A DNA stretch of 36,840 bases from a virus, in the IMG/VR virus record IMGVR_UViG_3300028571_002140, positions 1 to 36,840 of that record; one strand, given 5' to 3'. Both the position numbers and the translations under genes were made by a program. Positions 24,078-33,110 of the stretch are shown here, piece after piece. A model generated the notes under the pieces. The model did not search any database, was not told where the DNA came from, and was given only the letters and a program-made list of their open reading frames with translations. How positions within the stretch are numbered: position 1 is the first letter of the stretch; each line of letters opens with the position of its first letter.

Positions 24078-24648
24078 GCTTTTTCCCTCGAGATTTCTTC
24101 TTTTCCCACATCGACAAAATCACCTGATCCGAAATATCGCCCATACGTGGAATGACCCAATTGAAGCCGCCATCGCCCACGGCTTCATAAAATTCGTCGG
24201 GGGTCTTCCAAAGTCCCCACCATTAACAAACTGGCCCGCCTTGCCCATGTATTTCAATCAGACAGCCTACAAAAGCATGAGATCCGTCACTGCCAATCAA
24301 ACGGTAAGCGTGTAACGAAGCAAGCAAATAACCATCGTCACCGGCTTGCGCATATTCAATTCGTTGTCGCGCCCAATTCACACGATCGGCATCTTGAACT
24401 TCAACTTCCTTGGGGATTTCAAGGTTGTAACGAGTCTCTGAGTCTGAAAATTCAAGTTGAGCGATGTAACCCAACTTAAGGGCAGATTGCTCCCCAAGAT
24501 CGTTTATCAAAAAGTCCCATCCATCGACCTCCAGCCACTCGTAGATAAGACTTAGCCCCTCAGGCGCTTCTACACCAGCCGAAAATTCTCGCAATGCAGT
24601 GTCCGCGAGAGCTTGAAGGTTAGGAGGCAAATGCGGGGCAGTATTCAC
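24067..24648 (-). pseudogene. acidic protein gene interrupted by an in-frame TAA (141-aa ORF plus 51-aa extension)
   Basis: From GTG 24648 the frame reads 141 residues (MNTAPHLPPNLQALADTALR, then EWLEVDGWDFLINDLGEQSA and acidic/aromatic segments) to a TAA at 24225-24223. The same frame then continues for 51 codons (WWGLWKTPDEFYEAVGDGGF, NWVIPRMGDISDQVIL, basic tail) to a TGA at 24069, overlapping the macro-domain start. The extension looks like real protein and fits the gap. The gene may therefore be a nonsense pseudogene, a truncated functional 141-aa protein, or the product of a sequencing error. The family is unknown. Confidence 0.6.
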
Positions 24649-24668
24649 TCGGGACTTTCATTCATTTT

Positions 24669-24959
24669 TTACCAGTTGTCGTCGCTCATGCCAAACTTAT
24701 CGGCTTTTGAGTTTGGCCAGTCATCTTTGTCGTTAAAAACGGCTCCGAGTCCTGTGGCCGAGCTTCCCAAGCGGGTGCTGCCGTCAGTGCTAAAGCTTCC
24801 CATCTGAGTGAAAACAGACCCATCTGACCCAAAGGTGGTTGAGCCCATCTTTGTGTAGGTCGTGCCATCGGACGATACGCTGGTGGTATCCGAGACTTTT
24901 TGCAAAGTCTCCCCTGAATCGGAGACAGCGAATCGCCCCAAGATTTGCCAAAAAGACAT
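24669..24959 (-). CDS. small protein with tandem SDG-type repeats
   Basis: 96 residues from the ATG at 24959, with AGGAG 6 nt upstream; an ATG two codons earlier abuts the ribosome site and is unlikely. After a short N-terminus (MSFWQILGRFAVSDSG) there are three or four imperfect repeats of about 14 residues of the type SSDGTTYTKMGS, GSDGSVFTQMGS, STDGSTRLGSS. The C-terminus DDWPNSKADKFGMSDDNW is acidic. Repeats of this kind are expected to form beta-structure. No family is recognised. It is the first gene of the minus-strand island operon. Confidence 0.72.
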   Translation of the reverse strand: MSFWQILGRFAVSDSGETLQKVSDTTSVSSDGTTYTKMGSTTFGSDGSVFTQMGSFSTDGSTRLGSSATGLGAVFNDKDDWPNSKADKFGMSDDNW

Positions 24960-25022
24960 GTTCATCTCCTAAAAGTGATGATTTCGGTCTAAGCGACCGG
25001 GTACGACCTTCTCGTTCAAAAA

Positions 25023-25031
25023 ATTCTAGCA
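25023..25031 (-). promoter_or_regulatory. extended -10 promoter for the minus-strand island operon
   Basis: On the minus strand TGC-TAGAAT (25031-25023) is an extended -10 element. No good -35 is seen at 16-18 nt, as often with extended -10 promoters. Transcription would start near 25016 and give a leader of about 57 nt before the first gene. Confidence 0.4.
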
Positions 25032-25059
25032 CCAATGACGCCTATCTGCATCAAAATGA

Positions 25060-25088
25060 TTAAGTGCAGTCATTGAATATGCTAGAGT
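25060..25088 (+). promoter_or_regulatory. weak promoter candidate for the WYL regulator
   Basis: TTAAGT (25060-25065), a 17-nt spacer and TAGAGT (25083-25088) precede the regulator start by about 32 nt. Matches are 3 of 6 and 4 of 6, so it is a weak candidate. It lies back-to-back with the extended -10 on the other strand, so the two promoters could share a control protein. Confidence 0.3.
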
Positions 25089-25120
25089 AGAACATTCGCA
25101 AATAAGGTGGAGACAAATCC

Positions 25121-26029
25121 GTGGTCAACAAACGTGTCGCTGCTGCACTTGACGACCTGACGCAGACGCAAAGAGAGCGACTTTTCTACATTGAAGTCAA
25201 AGCTTTCTTCTGTGGCGATCTGACCCGCGCGGATATTGAGAGACGCTTTGGGGTCAAGCCTGCTGCTTCAGCACGCGACCTAAGCACATACCGTCGCCTG
25301 GCACCACTCAACCTCTTCTACGACGCCGGTCAACGTAAGTACGCAACGACCGACCGCTTCACACCCTTGTTTGAACACTCAGCAGAGCGCGTTCTCACCT
25401 GGTTCCGAGCAGGCTTTGGCGACAACATGGACCAGAAGCTCAAGCGCTCTGTCCCCTGTGAAAGCGCCAGCGACCTGGTCAAACCCGAAATAGAAACACT
25501 GGCGACGCTCACTCGCGCCATTGCCGGAAGACGCCAGGTCAAGGTCAACTACCTGTCGTTGACCTCTGGAGCCTCAACAAAGACGCTGTGCCCCCTAGCC
25601 TTAGCCGACACTGGCCTGCGGTGGCATTTGCGCGCATATGACCGCGAAAAAGACCGCTTTGCTGACTTTGCGTTAACCCGAATCGTCAAGGCCAAGGCTC
25701 TTGACTCACCCATCCCTGTCGAAGAGCAGATCGAATCAGATGTGCAGTGGGCGCGGATTGTCCATATTGAACTGGTTCCACACCCTGGCATTGCACACCC
25801 AAAAGCCATCGAAGCAGATTTCAGAATGAACAACGGAGTGTTGGCACTCGACATGAGAGCCCCGCTGGTTGGGTATGCCCTGAGGCGATGGTCGGTAGAT
25901 TGCTCTCCCGAGCACAGCCTTGACCCCAAAGAACACCATTTATGGCTGCACAACCCACAAACCCTTTACGGTGTTGAAAGCGCCTCATTGGCTCCAGGCT
26001 TCGCCTCTTTCAGGTCATCCTCACAATGA
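25121..26029 (+). CDS. WYL-domain transcriptional regulator (BrxR/CapW-like)
   Basis: 302 residues, GTG start with AAGGTGGAG upstream. The N-terminal winged helix spans about 20-95 (LFYIEVKAFFCGDLTRADIE, RRFGVKPAASARDLSTY). A WYL domain follows at about 125-200 (GRRQVKVNYLSLTSGAS, LRWHLRAYDREKDRFADFAL), then a WCX-like C-terminus. BrxR/CapW proteins of this layout sit ahead of BREX and CBASS operons and repress them until a signal releases them. The WYL core reads WHL here. It precedes the ATPase operon by 130 nt, and an inverted repeat lies in that gap. Confidence 0.88.
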   Translation: MVNKRVAAALDDLTQTQRERLFYIEVKAFFCGDLTRADIERRFGVKPAASARDLSTYRRLAPLNLFYDAGQRKYATTDRFTPLFEHSAERVLTWFRAGFGDNMDQKLKRSVPCESASDLVKPEIETLATLTRAIAGRRQVKVNYLSLTSGASTKTLCPLALADTGLRWHLRAYDREKDRFADFALTRIVKAKALDSPIPVEEQIESDVQWARIVHIELVPHPGIAHPKAIEADFRMNNGVLALDMRAPLVGYALRRWSVDCSPEHSLDPKEHHLWLHNPQTLYGVESASLAPGFASFRSSSQ

Positions 26030-26070
26030 ATATGATTGAAATAAATATCATGCCTTTTTTGCCTGTAAGT

Positions 26071-26095
26071 GGTTGTACTGGCGTTGAGTACAACC
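26071..26095. promoter_or_regulatory. perfect inverted repeat between regulator and defence operon; likely operator
   Basis: Arms GGTTGTACT (26071-26079) and AGTACAACC (26087-26095) are exactly complementary, with a 7-nt spacer. There is no T-run, so it is not a classic terminator. The position, 65 nt before the ATPase ATG and just after the WYL gene, fits a dimer-binding operator. A smaller repeat, GCCATT-ACG-AATGGC, lies at 26115-26129. Confidence 0.6.
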
Positions 26096-26159
26096 TGCTT
26101 GTTGACGAATTGCAGCCATTACGAATGGCAATTAATTTCTGTATCACGGAGAAAAAATA

Positions 26160-28898
26160 ATGCTTGGACTGACCCTACGCGAAGAATTTCGGGGCAAGCG
26201 CCTCAAAGGGACAGCCATTGAGCTCTCCAACGATACGAACACCGGCGCGACACAGGTTGCCGCAAAGTCATTTCTGGAGATCACCTACCCCACACACGAT
26301 CTGCTGAAAGGTATCGAGGCTGTTGGGCCTAACAAAGGTCAGCCAATTGCCGTCATTGGTGAACGTGGCTTGGGGAAATCACACTTGATGGCAGCGCTTT
26401 ACCATGCTGTAAACGATCCGGTTTCGACGGAAGCATGGCTCAAATCTTGGGCGACGACCCTTGGGGATCCGAGCATTGGGAAGATTGCCCTTCGGAGTGA
26501 AATGCTGGTGATTGGCGAAAGCCTGCACCGCCAGCGATTCAAATTCCTCTGGGATCTACTGTTTGAACGCCATCCGAATGGCGCTTACATCAAGGGTAAA
26601 TGGGAGGGCATGGGTGCTGCCAAAACAGACATCCCATCAGACACACTAATTCTCGAATTGCTTCAGCACAGTCCAACGATGCTGCTGCTTGACGAGTTTC
26701 AGACCTGGTATGACGGTCTGACCAACACCAAGCAGTACCCCTGGAAGAACTGGGCTTTCAATTTCATTCAAATTTTGTCTGAGATCGCTAAGGAGCACCC
26801 AGACTTATTGGTGCTGGTTATTTCGGTTCGGAATGGTGGAAGCGACGCCTACCAACAAGTTCATCGCGTCAATCCGGTCGCAATTGACTTCAAGGCTGGT
26901 GGTAACGCCGAACGCATTCAACAAGACCGTCGACGTATGTTGCTGCACCGCCTGTTTGATAACCGATTGCAAATCGCCCCAACGAGCATTGAAGCCTTGG
27001 TCGCAAAGCATGTATCTGAATATTTCAGACTCATCGATGTTCCGCCTTCTGAGCAAGATCGAAAGCGTAAAGAATTTGCAGAGTCTTGGCCATTTGCGCC
27101 ACACTTGTTGCGACTGCTTGAAGAGCAAGTTCTTATCGCAACAGATGCTCAAGAAACACGAGACATGATCCGCATCTTGGCCAATTTATTCAAGAGCCAT
27201 GGCGAACTTGCACCGGTTCTGACCGCAGCAGATTTCAGGCTAGATGACGAATCCTCAGGTATCGGAGCTTTACTTGATTCGGTATCAAATGAGCACCACC
27301 GTACTCTTCGAGCCAAAGCCCAGCAGAACATCATCTCGGTGACTGAAGCAGTTCCGGACCATGCCAAATTGGCCCCGCATCTGCAAGAAATTGTGGGCGC
27401 GTTGTGGCTACGTTCCATCGCCGTTGGTAACCAAGCAGGTGCAGAGCCAGAAACACTCCAGACAGATGTCACACGTGATCGAGCCATTGATGACAATGCC
27501 TTCCAGGTTGAAATGGCCACGATCGTTGAAAACAGTTTTAACATTCATCAAGACGGGAATCGACTTGTCTTTAAAGAGGAAGAAAACCCCCAAGCCAAAC
27601 TTATGGCTTGTGCACGCAACGACAAGTTATTTTCTGACGGCTCTGACATGGCTCACCTCGCCAAGGAAGTTCGATACGTCATTGGCGGGACCGAGGAGGT
27701 TGCGAAAACATTCAGAGTAATTGCTTTGCCACAATCTTGGTTGTCGTCACCATGGGCATCGCTTGGTGAAGCCGAACAACCTGAACGCTGGGATGACAGA
27801 CTTCCAATTCTCGTCCTGCCCGAAGAGCCAGACAGCCTGGATCAGCGACTTGGACGTTGGATTAAAGACCATCTGCAAAAACGTCGCAACACTATTCGTT
27901 TTTTACTTCCACGTTCAGGCTCACTAAATGCATTCCAGGACCGTGATCTTTTGATCCTCGCCCGTGCTTCGATGAAGGCCCAGGAATGGAGTAGCCAAAG
28001 CCCGGAATACAAAAAACTGCAAACCAAATATCAGAACGATTTGCGTGAGATATTAAAAAAACGATTTGATCGCTTTGCAGTTCTCCATCGCTGGAATTTT
28101 TCCGATCCCAATCAATGCATATTTAATGTCGAAAGCCTTAAAAAACAAGGTTCCCAGATACCAGAAGGAATCGAAGAGGCAATTCTCAACGACTTATTTG
28201 TTCCAGAAGATTTCGAAGACTTAGTGCTTGCCGCCGCAAGTGAAAACACATCAGTTGGAAAACTGCTGAAAGAATTGCAAGAACCCCGACCCGCTGGCCA
28301 GGATTGCATTCCTTGGCTTGGGGAAACGCTGATGAAAGAACGCATTATTAGACTTTGCTCACGTGGCAAGGTGGTTATCAACTTACGCGGAATGGAAACT
28401 TTGCAGGCCCAGCCCGGCGAGGATGAAGACACGGCCTGGCGGCGCTTGAGGCCTAAGCTCTCCTTTACAGGGCGACAGCTTGATGAAGTCACTTTATTGG
28501 AGCCATCTGCTGTTCCAACTACTGGCGGATCAACTCATACAGCGACTGTATCAACTGATTTATCGAGCCCAGGTGGTCTTTTTGGAGTACCCACTCCATC
28601 GACACTAAACGACCCTACTCCAGGCGGATTCACGACAGTACCACCAAGTGGAGGCGGTATTTTTGGAGGCGGCGGAACAACGGCTAGAGCTAAGCCGCGT
28701 GTTGCACTAGGCAATCCGGCAACTTCACCGTTAAACCTAATTGGCAAACTCGAGGGTTGGGGCATTGGGCCAGCAACACAGGTTACAGAGGTGTCGATCA
28801 AAGTTTCAGCCGCCACCGGCGCACAACTTAAAGAGCTTCTCAAGAAGTTGCCCGATGGCATGACTTTCGAACTTAATCTTGAAAAAGAGGACAGCTGA
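26160..28898 (+). CDS. DUF499-type AAA+ ATPase (COG1483-like), BrxC/PglY-like role
   Basis: 912 residues. The N-terminal P-loop is GERGLGKSH (67-75) and Walker B is TMLLLDEFQTW (about 173-183), followed by ISVRN-type sensor sequence (LLVLVISVRNGG). The layout fits the DUF499 ATPases, large proteins found in defence loci beside DUF1156 methyltransferases. After about residue 785 is a Gly/Thr/Pro-rich linker (GGLFGVPTPSTLNDP, GGGIFGGGG), then a small alpha/beta tail. In BREX, the comparable ATPase (BrxC/PglY) is essential. The stop and the PglZ start share one base, so the two proteins are made together. Confidence 0.85.
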   Translation: MLGLTLREEFRGKRLKGTAIELSNDTNTGATQVAAKSFLEITYPTHDLLKGIEAVGPNKGQPIAVIGERGLGKSHLMAALYHAVNDPVSTEAWLKSWATTLGDPSIGKIALRSEMLVIGESLHRQRFKFLWDLLFERHPNGAYIKGKWEGMGAAKTDIPSDTLILELLQHSPTMLLLDEFQTWYDGLTNTKQYPWKNWAFNFIQILSEIAKEHPDLLVLVISVRNGGSDAYQQVHRVNPVAIDFKAGGNAERIQQDRRRMLLHRLFDNRLQIAPTSIEALVAKHVSEYFRLIDVPPSEQDRKRKEFAESWPFAPHLLRLLEEQVLIATDAQETRDMIRILANLFKSHGELAPVLTAADFRLDDESSGIGALLDSVSNEHHRTLRAKAQQNIISVTEAVPDHAKLAPHLQEIVGALWLRSIAVGNQAGAEPETLQTDVTRDRAIDDNAFQVEMATIVENSFNIHQDGNRLVFKEEENPQAKLMACARNDKLFSDGSDMAHLAKEVRYVIGGTEEVAKTFRVIALPQSWLSSPWASLGEAEQPERWDDRLPILVLPEEPDSLDQRLGRWIKDHLQKRRNTIRFLLPRSGSLNAFQDRDLLILARASMKAQEWSSQSPEYKKLQTKYQNDLREILKKRFDRFAVLHRWNFSDPNQCIFNVESLKKQGSQIPEGIEEAILNDLFVPEDFEDLVLAAASENTSVGKLLKELQEPRPAGQDCIPWLGETLMKERIIRLCSRGKVVINLRGMETLQAQPGEDEDTAWRRLRPKLSFTGRQLDEVTLLEPSAVPTTGGSTHTATVSTDLSSPGGLFGVPTPSTLNDPTPGGFTTVPPSGGGIFGGGGTTARAKPRVALGNPATSPLNLIGKLEGWGIGPATQVTEVSIKVSAATGAQLKELLKKLPDGMTFELNLEKEDS

Positions 28899-29887
28899 TG
28901 ACCATCGATGCTGGGGTTCTACATCGCCTAACCAAAGGCTCGCCTGAAGATGCTTGGCGCGTAATCATCAACAAAGCGCTTGAGATCAGCAGCAAGCCGT
29001 TGACCCAAAGCAATGCGGCCAGCGAGGTACTAAAGAGAGACCGAGAGATCGGGGCCTTTGACTACTTCTTGTCTTCCAGCGGCTGGGATCTTTGGCAATC
29101 ATTCGGTAACACGGTTGAAAGAACATCCGACCGCCTTGTGCGGTGGTGGAGCGAGCCCTACAGCGCAAAAGCTGTGTTGATACTTGATGGGTTGTCACTT
29201 CGTGAATTGCCTTGGCTATTGCAGGGTGCAAAAGAGCGAGGTTTTACCCTTCACGGGGCTACAGCGCACGCATCTGAATTACCCGGAGAAACCAACGAAT
29301 TTGCGAGAGCCCTTGGATTCGGTAGCCGCAGTCAACTTCAAAATAACGGCGGTGGGTTATCGCATCGCTTGCAATTGACAGAAACCGAATGTCTTGACAT
29401 GCCTTGGGCTGACTGTGCGAACCTAATTAACTCATCTCCAAATTGGGTTTTTTGGCACCATTGGCCGGACAGCAAACTTCATGATGGCGCGGTCGCTGGC
29501 CAAGGGCTTGACACGCTGTCACCAGACGCGGCATTACAACTGAGCAGCGACGACTTTTGGTCATTCGTTGAACGTTTAGCCACAGGCAGAAGATTAGTCA
29601 TTACATCAGACCACGGCTATGCCGCAAGTGGCTACTTTCCAGATGCGGAGGGTGAAGTTGGCCAGTTTTTGAAGAAAACTTTTTCCAGCGGGCGAAGCAA
29701 GTCTGGAAGTGGCGATACAGGTCCTTTTGTGCCGCCTGTAGCCCTTCAGTTAAATAGCCCTCATGGGGAATATCTTTTGGCAGTTGGACGTTGGAAGTGG
29801 AAAAGCCAGGGTGGCTACCCAACACTGACTCACGGTGGACTTTCAATTCTTGAGGTCTTGTCACCTTTCGTTGAACTAACAAAGTAA
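28898..29887 (+). CDS. PglZ-domain protein, short form
   Basis: 329 residues. The alkaline phosphatase-type metal motifs are visible: LILDGLSLRELPWLL with Asp97 and LVITSDHGYAASGYF with Asp238-His239. A C-terminal His (PTLTHGGLSILEVLSPF) completes the typical PglZ end. PglZ proteins of BREX and Pgl systems are commonly much longer, so this one is close to the bare catalytic domain with about 85 N-terminal residues. It starts inside the ATPase stop codon and is followed 8 nt later by the methyltransferase. It probably acts in the same complex; its chemistry in defence is not settled. Confidence 0.9.
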   Translation: MTIDAGVLHRLTKGSPEDAWRVIINKALEISSKPLTQSNAASEVLKRDREIGAFDYFLSSSGWDLWQSFGNTVERTSDRLVRWWSEPYSAKAVLILDGLSLRELPWLLQGAKERGFTLHGATAHASELPGETNEFARALGFGSRSQLQNNGGGLSHRLQLTETECLDMPWADCANLINSSPNWVFWHHWPDSKLHDGAVAGQGLDTLSPDAALQLSSDDFWSFVERLATGRRLVITSDHGYAASGYFPDAEGEVGQFLKKTFSSGRSKSGSGDTGPFVPPVALQLNSPHGEYLLAVGRWKWKSQGGYPTLTHGGLSILEVLSPFVELTK

Positions 29888-29895
29888 AGAAGATC

Positions 29896-32800
29896 ATGGC
29901 AACAAAAAAAGAACAGATTGCACAAGAAGCTGGTAAGGCCGTAAACGCTGGAAAAGCGGTTTCTATGGAAACAGTTGATTTCAACGACCCCAATCGGCCT
30001 AAGACCTGCCTTGAGGTCGATTTTCCGATTATTTCGGTTAATCAAGTTGCAACCATTGAAGCTGCATCTGGTGCTGCGAAGAAACCCATTTATCAGATGT
30101 CGAAATATTGGGCAAGGCGTCAATCTAGTGTATTCCGCTCCATGCTAATTGCAGCAGCGACGAAGTCTCCGGAAGATAAATCCCACGCAGCAAAGTTAGT
30201 TTGGGACAACTACTACGCTAATCACCAGAAAAAAGGTTCATTCAAGCAGCTTAAGGTAGCCGATATTTTTATGGGGGGCGGTACCACTCTTGTAGAAGGC
30301 TCACGTCTGGGCATGCAAATGGTGGGCAATGACCTAAATCCAGTCGCTTGGTTTGTAGTGAAGCAAGAATTGGCAAACGTTGATCAGGAGGAGGTACAAA
30401 AACTGCTGGCCGACATTGAGGCCGAAGTCAAACCGCAAATCATGCCGCACTTTTTTTGTGACGGCCCGGGTGATGAAAAAGGCTCATGGACGCACATTAC
30501 TTCCGATAAGGTGATGCCCGCCGATTTCAACCCGACCACGATTCCACGCGATGAGCGCAAGAATTACCGCTACGAAGGCCCTGAAATCATTTACACCTTT
30601 TGGGCCAAACACGGCCCTTGTCAGGTGACTGGGTGTGGTCACCGCACACCGATCATGAGCAGTCCGGTTGTGGCAATGAAAACCATCAGCGTTAAATTTT
30701 GGGAGCATACCTGCAGCAAATGTGAGAGCGCATTTCATGTTGAGGAGCATGCGGCGCGGCTGGCCCCCGATTCGCCGCTTTTTGTTGCACAGACTGAAAC
30801 TCCATTCACTGCACTTGATCCAAAAAAGGGAGTTCTATGTCCACACTGTGCTCATGTGGAAATGGTCAACCTAGGAAAGGGTAAGAACAAAAAAGTTGAT
30901 TTGAGCGTTCTTGTACATCCACAGTGGCTTTCTGGATCGTCCAAACAGGGCGACAATGGTGAAGAGTTTGGCGGCTCCGCTCAGGACAATGCCGCATCTT
31001 CGGCGCGATGGGATCAGGATCGTTCAGCAAAAAATCGGCTGTTAGAGGTACGAGGCGCATTACCGGATCAGGTTATCTGCCCAGAGACAGGTATATCTTT
31101 TTCCCCAGAAAAAGGTACGGTACCTAAGCGTTCAAACTTCACCTGCGCTGCCTGCGGTACGGTGCAAGACGTGATGAACTCAATAAAAGCCACTAAAAAA
31201 ACTGGTCAGATGGCGGCCTACGCAGTGCAAGGCTATTCACCGAAAAGAGATGCGTCAGGAAAACCCAACAGTGGACGCTTCTTTGCTGCCTTTGATACTG
31301 TGCGCGCACAACAGTACGACGCTGCTTCAGCGGAATGGGAAGAGCGCAAGAATACTGACCTTAAGGATTACTGGCCACGCTCTGAAATCCCCTACGGATT
31401 CATGACTGCTATTGCAAACAGTGATTTACGCGAAAACCATGGACTTACACATTGGTGGACGATGTTTAATCCGCGTCAATTACTGGTTCACGCACAACTA
31501 CTTAAAGCAATTGTGGAGGTCGGAGATTACAGCTGGCAAGTTCGAGAATTTGTTTTGTGTGCATTTCAACAATATGTTCGCTGTAACAACGGCTTGAGCA
31601 TTTGGCACATGAAAAACAACCAAATATCCGCTGCTCTTAGCAACAACAATTTTCACCCGAAATCTACAAGCTTAGAGCCAAGCGTTTTCAATAAAACTGG
31701 TGACGGTAATTGGAAGTCTGCAATTGGTGGTTTGATTGACTCATTAAACTGGGTAGCTAATCCGTGGGAGCTTGTGAGTGCTGAAGGTTTGATTACAAAA
31801 GATTTGGAACTATCAAAAAGTATCACAGGCAAAAGTGAAAAAGTTTTTCCTGGGGATCGAATTCAGCCAACTCAAATATTTTGTGGCTCATCGACTGATC
31901 TATCGCAACATCAAGATTCGAGCATTGATTTAGTCATTACTGATCCTCCGTTTGGTGGTCTGTTGCACTATTCAGAGCTTGCTGACTTCTTCTATGTTTG
32001 GCTTAGACTTGTACTCAAGGACAAGTATCCTGAGCACTTCGGCACCGAATACACACCCAAATCTTTAGAGGCGGTAGCCAATAAGGCTCGGGAGCCGGAA
32101 GATTCAGATGGTTTTTATCAACGGTTACTCACCCAATGCTGGCGTGAGGCATACCGAATGCTCAAGCCAGGCGGTATCCTTGCATTCACCTTCCACCACA
32201 GTGAAGACGAGCCATGGGTGGCCGTGCTTGAATCTCTTTTCGACGCTGGGTATTACCTAGAGGCCACTTACCCGATTCGCTCCGACGAGACCAAGGGTGA
32301 AGGCGAATTCGGCTCTAAAACTATCGAATACGACATCATCCATGTCTGCCGCAAACGAACCGAAGAGCCCAAGCCCGTGAGCTGGGGCCGGATGCGACGT
32401 GAAGTGATGGCCGATGTCAGGCAATTGCAGGGCATGCTGGAGAATCACGCCAAGGAGGGCTTGCCTGCTGCTGATATCCAAGTTATTCGGCGTGGTAAGG
32501 CTCTAGAGTATTTCTCCAGGCATTACGGAAAAGTTTATGTCGATGAAGGTCAAGCAATCTCAGTACGAGACGCGCTCATAGGCATCAATCAGCTCATTGA
32601 TGAAGATGCAGACAAAGGCAAAGAAGCCCCCCCGGTTAATTTGGAACCTATGTCTCGTCAATTTTTGCGGACATTCGATGGCAAGTCAGATATACCTCGT
32701 GACCAACTGCAGAAGTTTCTTAAAGGCTCCATCACAACACCAGATGAATTCGTACAGCGCGGGCGGTGTACAGAAAAGAATAAAGTTTTTACCTTAGTAG

Positions 32801-33108
32801 ACCCACTCGACTTTGCTCGCGACTGGCAAGGCAAGCACAAACGCAAACTCACATCTGATCTAGATCAGGCGCTCGTCTTGATTGGTGCCTGTATCGACGG
32901 TAGCGGAATCAATGCTGCCGACACATTAAAAAACGACAACTTCAAGCCTCATGCTGCCTTAAAACCACTTCTCGATTGGATGAGCAGACGTGCTGCCACG
33001 TCGCACTCGCGGAATGCGGCGATTCGAGCTATCTCGATTTATAACAACTGGGCTGCGCAAAATCAAAAGCAAGTCCAGCAGATGGCTCTATTTTTCGAAG
33101 AGGCGTAA
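29896..33108 (+). CDS. DUF1156-type Zn-ribbon adenine DNA methyltransferase (COG1743, PglXI-like)
   Basis: 1070 residues. The N-terminal DUF1156-like region (KPIYQMSKYWARRQSSVFRS) is followed by motif I VADIFMGGGTTLVEG (122-134) and GNDLNPVAWFV. Several CxxC pairs form zinc ribbons (HTCSKCESAF, LCPHCAHVE, FTCAACGTVQD). Motif IV DPPFGGLLHYSELADFFYVW begins at 683. A C-terminal helical region of about 300 residues may bind DNA or partners. This family includes PglXI of type 3 BREX and methylates adenine to mark self DNA, presumably. The modified site is unknown. It lies 8 nt after PglZ and 2 nt before the small gene. Confidence 0.9.
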   Translation: MATKKEQIAQEAGKAVNAGKAVSMETVDFNDPNRPKTCLEVDFPIISVNQVATIEAASGAAKKPIYQMSKYWARRQSSVFRSMLIAAATKSPEDKSHAAKLVWDNYYANHQKKGSFKQLKVADIFMGGGTTLVEGSRLGMQMVGNDLNPVAWFVVKQELANVDQEEVQKLLADIEAEVKPQIMPHFFCDGPGDEKGSWTHITSDKVMPADFNPTTIPRDERKNYRYEGPEIIYTFWAKHGPCQVTGCGHRTPIMSSPVVAMKTISVKFWEHTCSKCESAFHVEEHAARLAPDSPLFVAQTETPFTALDPKKGVLCPHCAHVEMVNLGKGKNKKVDLSVLVHPQWLSGSSKQGDNGEEFGGSAQDNAASSARWDQDRSAKNRLLEVRGALPDQVICPETGISFSPEKGTVPKRSNFTCAACGTVQDVMNSIKATKKTGQMAAYAVQGYSPKRDASGKPNSGRFFAAFDTVRAQQYDAASAEWEERKNTDLKDYWPRSEIPYGFMTAIANSDLRENHGLTHWWTMFNPRQLLVHAQLLKAIVEVGDYSWQVREFVLCAFQQYVRCNNGLSIWHMKNNQISAALSNNNFHPKSTSLEPSVFNKTGDGNWKSAIGGLIDSLNWVANPWELVSAEGLITKDLELSKSITGKSEKVFPGDRIQPTQIFCGSSTDLSQHQDSSIDLVITDPPFGGLLHYSELADFFYVWLRLVLKDKYPEHFGTEYTPKSLEAVANKAREPEDSDGFYQRLLTQCWREAYRMLKPGGILAFTFHHSEDEPWVAVLESLFDAGYYLEATYPIRSDETKGEGEFGSKTIEYDIIHVCRKRTEEPKPVSWGRMRREVMADVRQLQGMLENHAKEGLPAADIQVIRRGKALEYFSRHYGKVYVDEGQAISVRDALIGINQLIDEDADKGKEAPPVNLEPMSRQFLRTFDGKSDIPRDQLQKFLKGSITTPDEFVQRGRCTEKNKVFTLVDPLDFARDWQGKHKRKLTSDLDQALVLIGACIDGSGINAADTLKNDNFKPHAALKPLLDWMSRRAATSHSRNAAIRAISIYNNWAAQNQKQVQQMALFFEEA

Positions 33109-33110
33109 CC

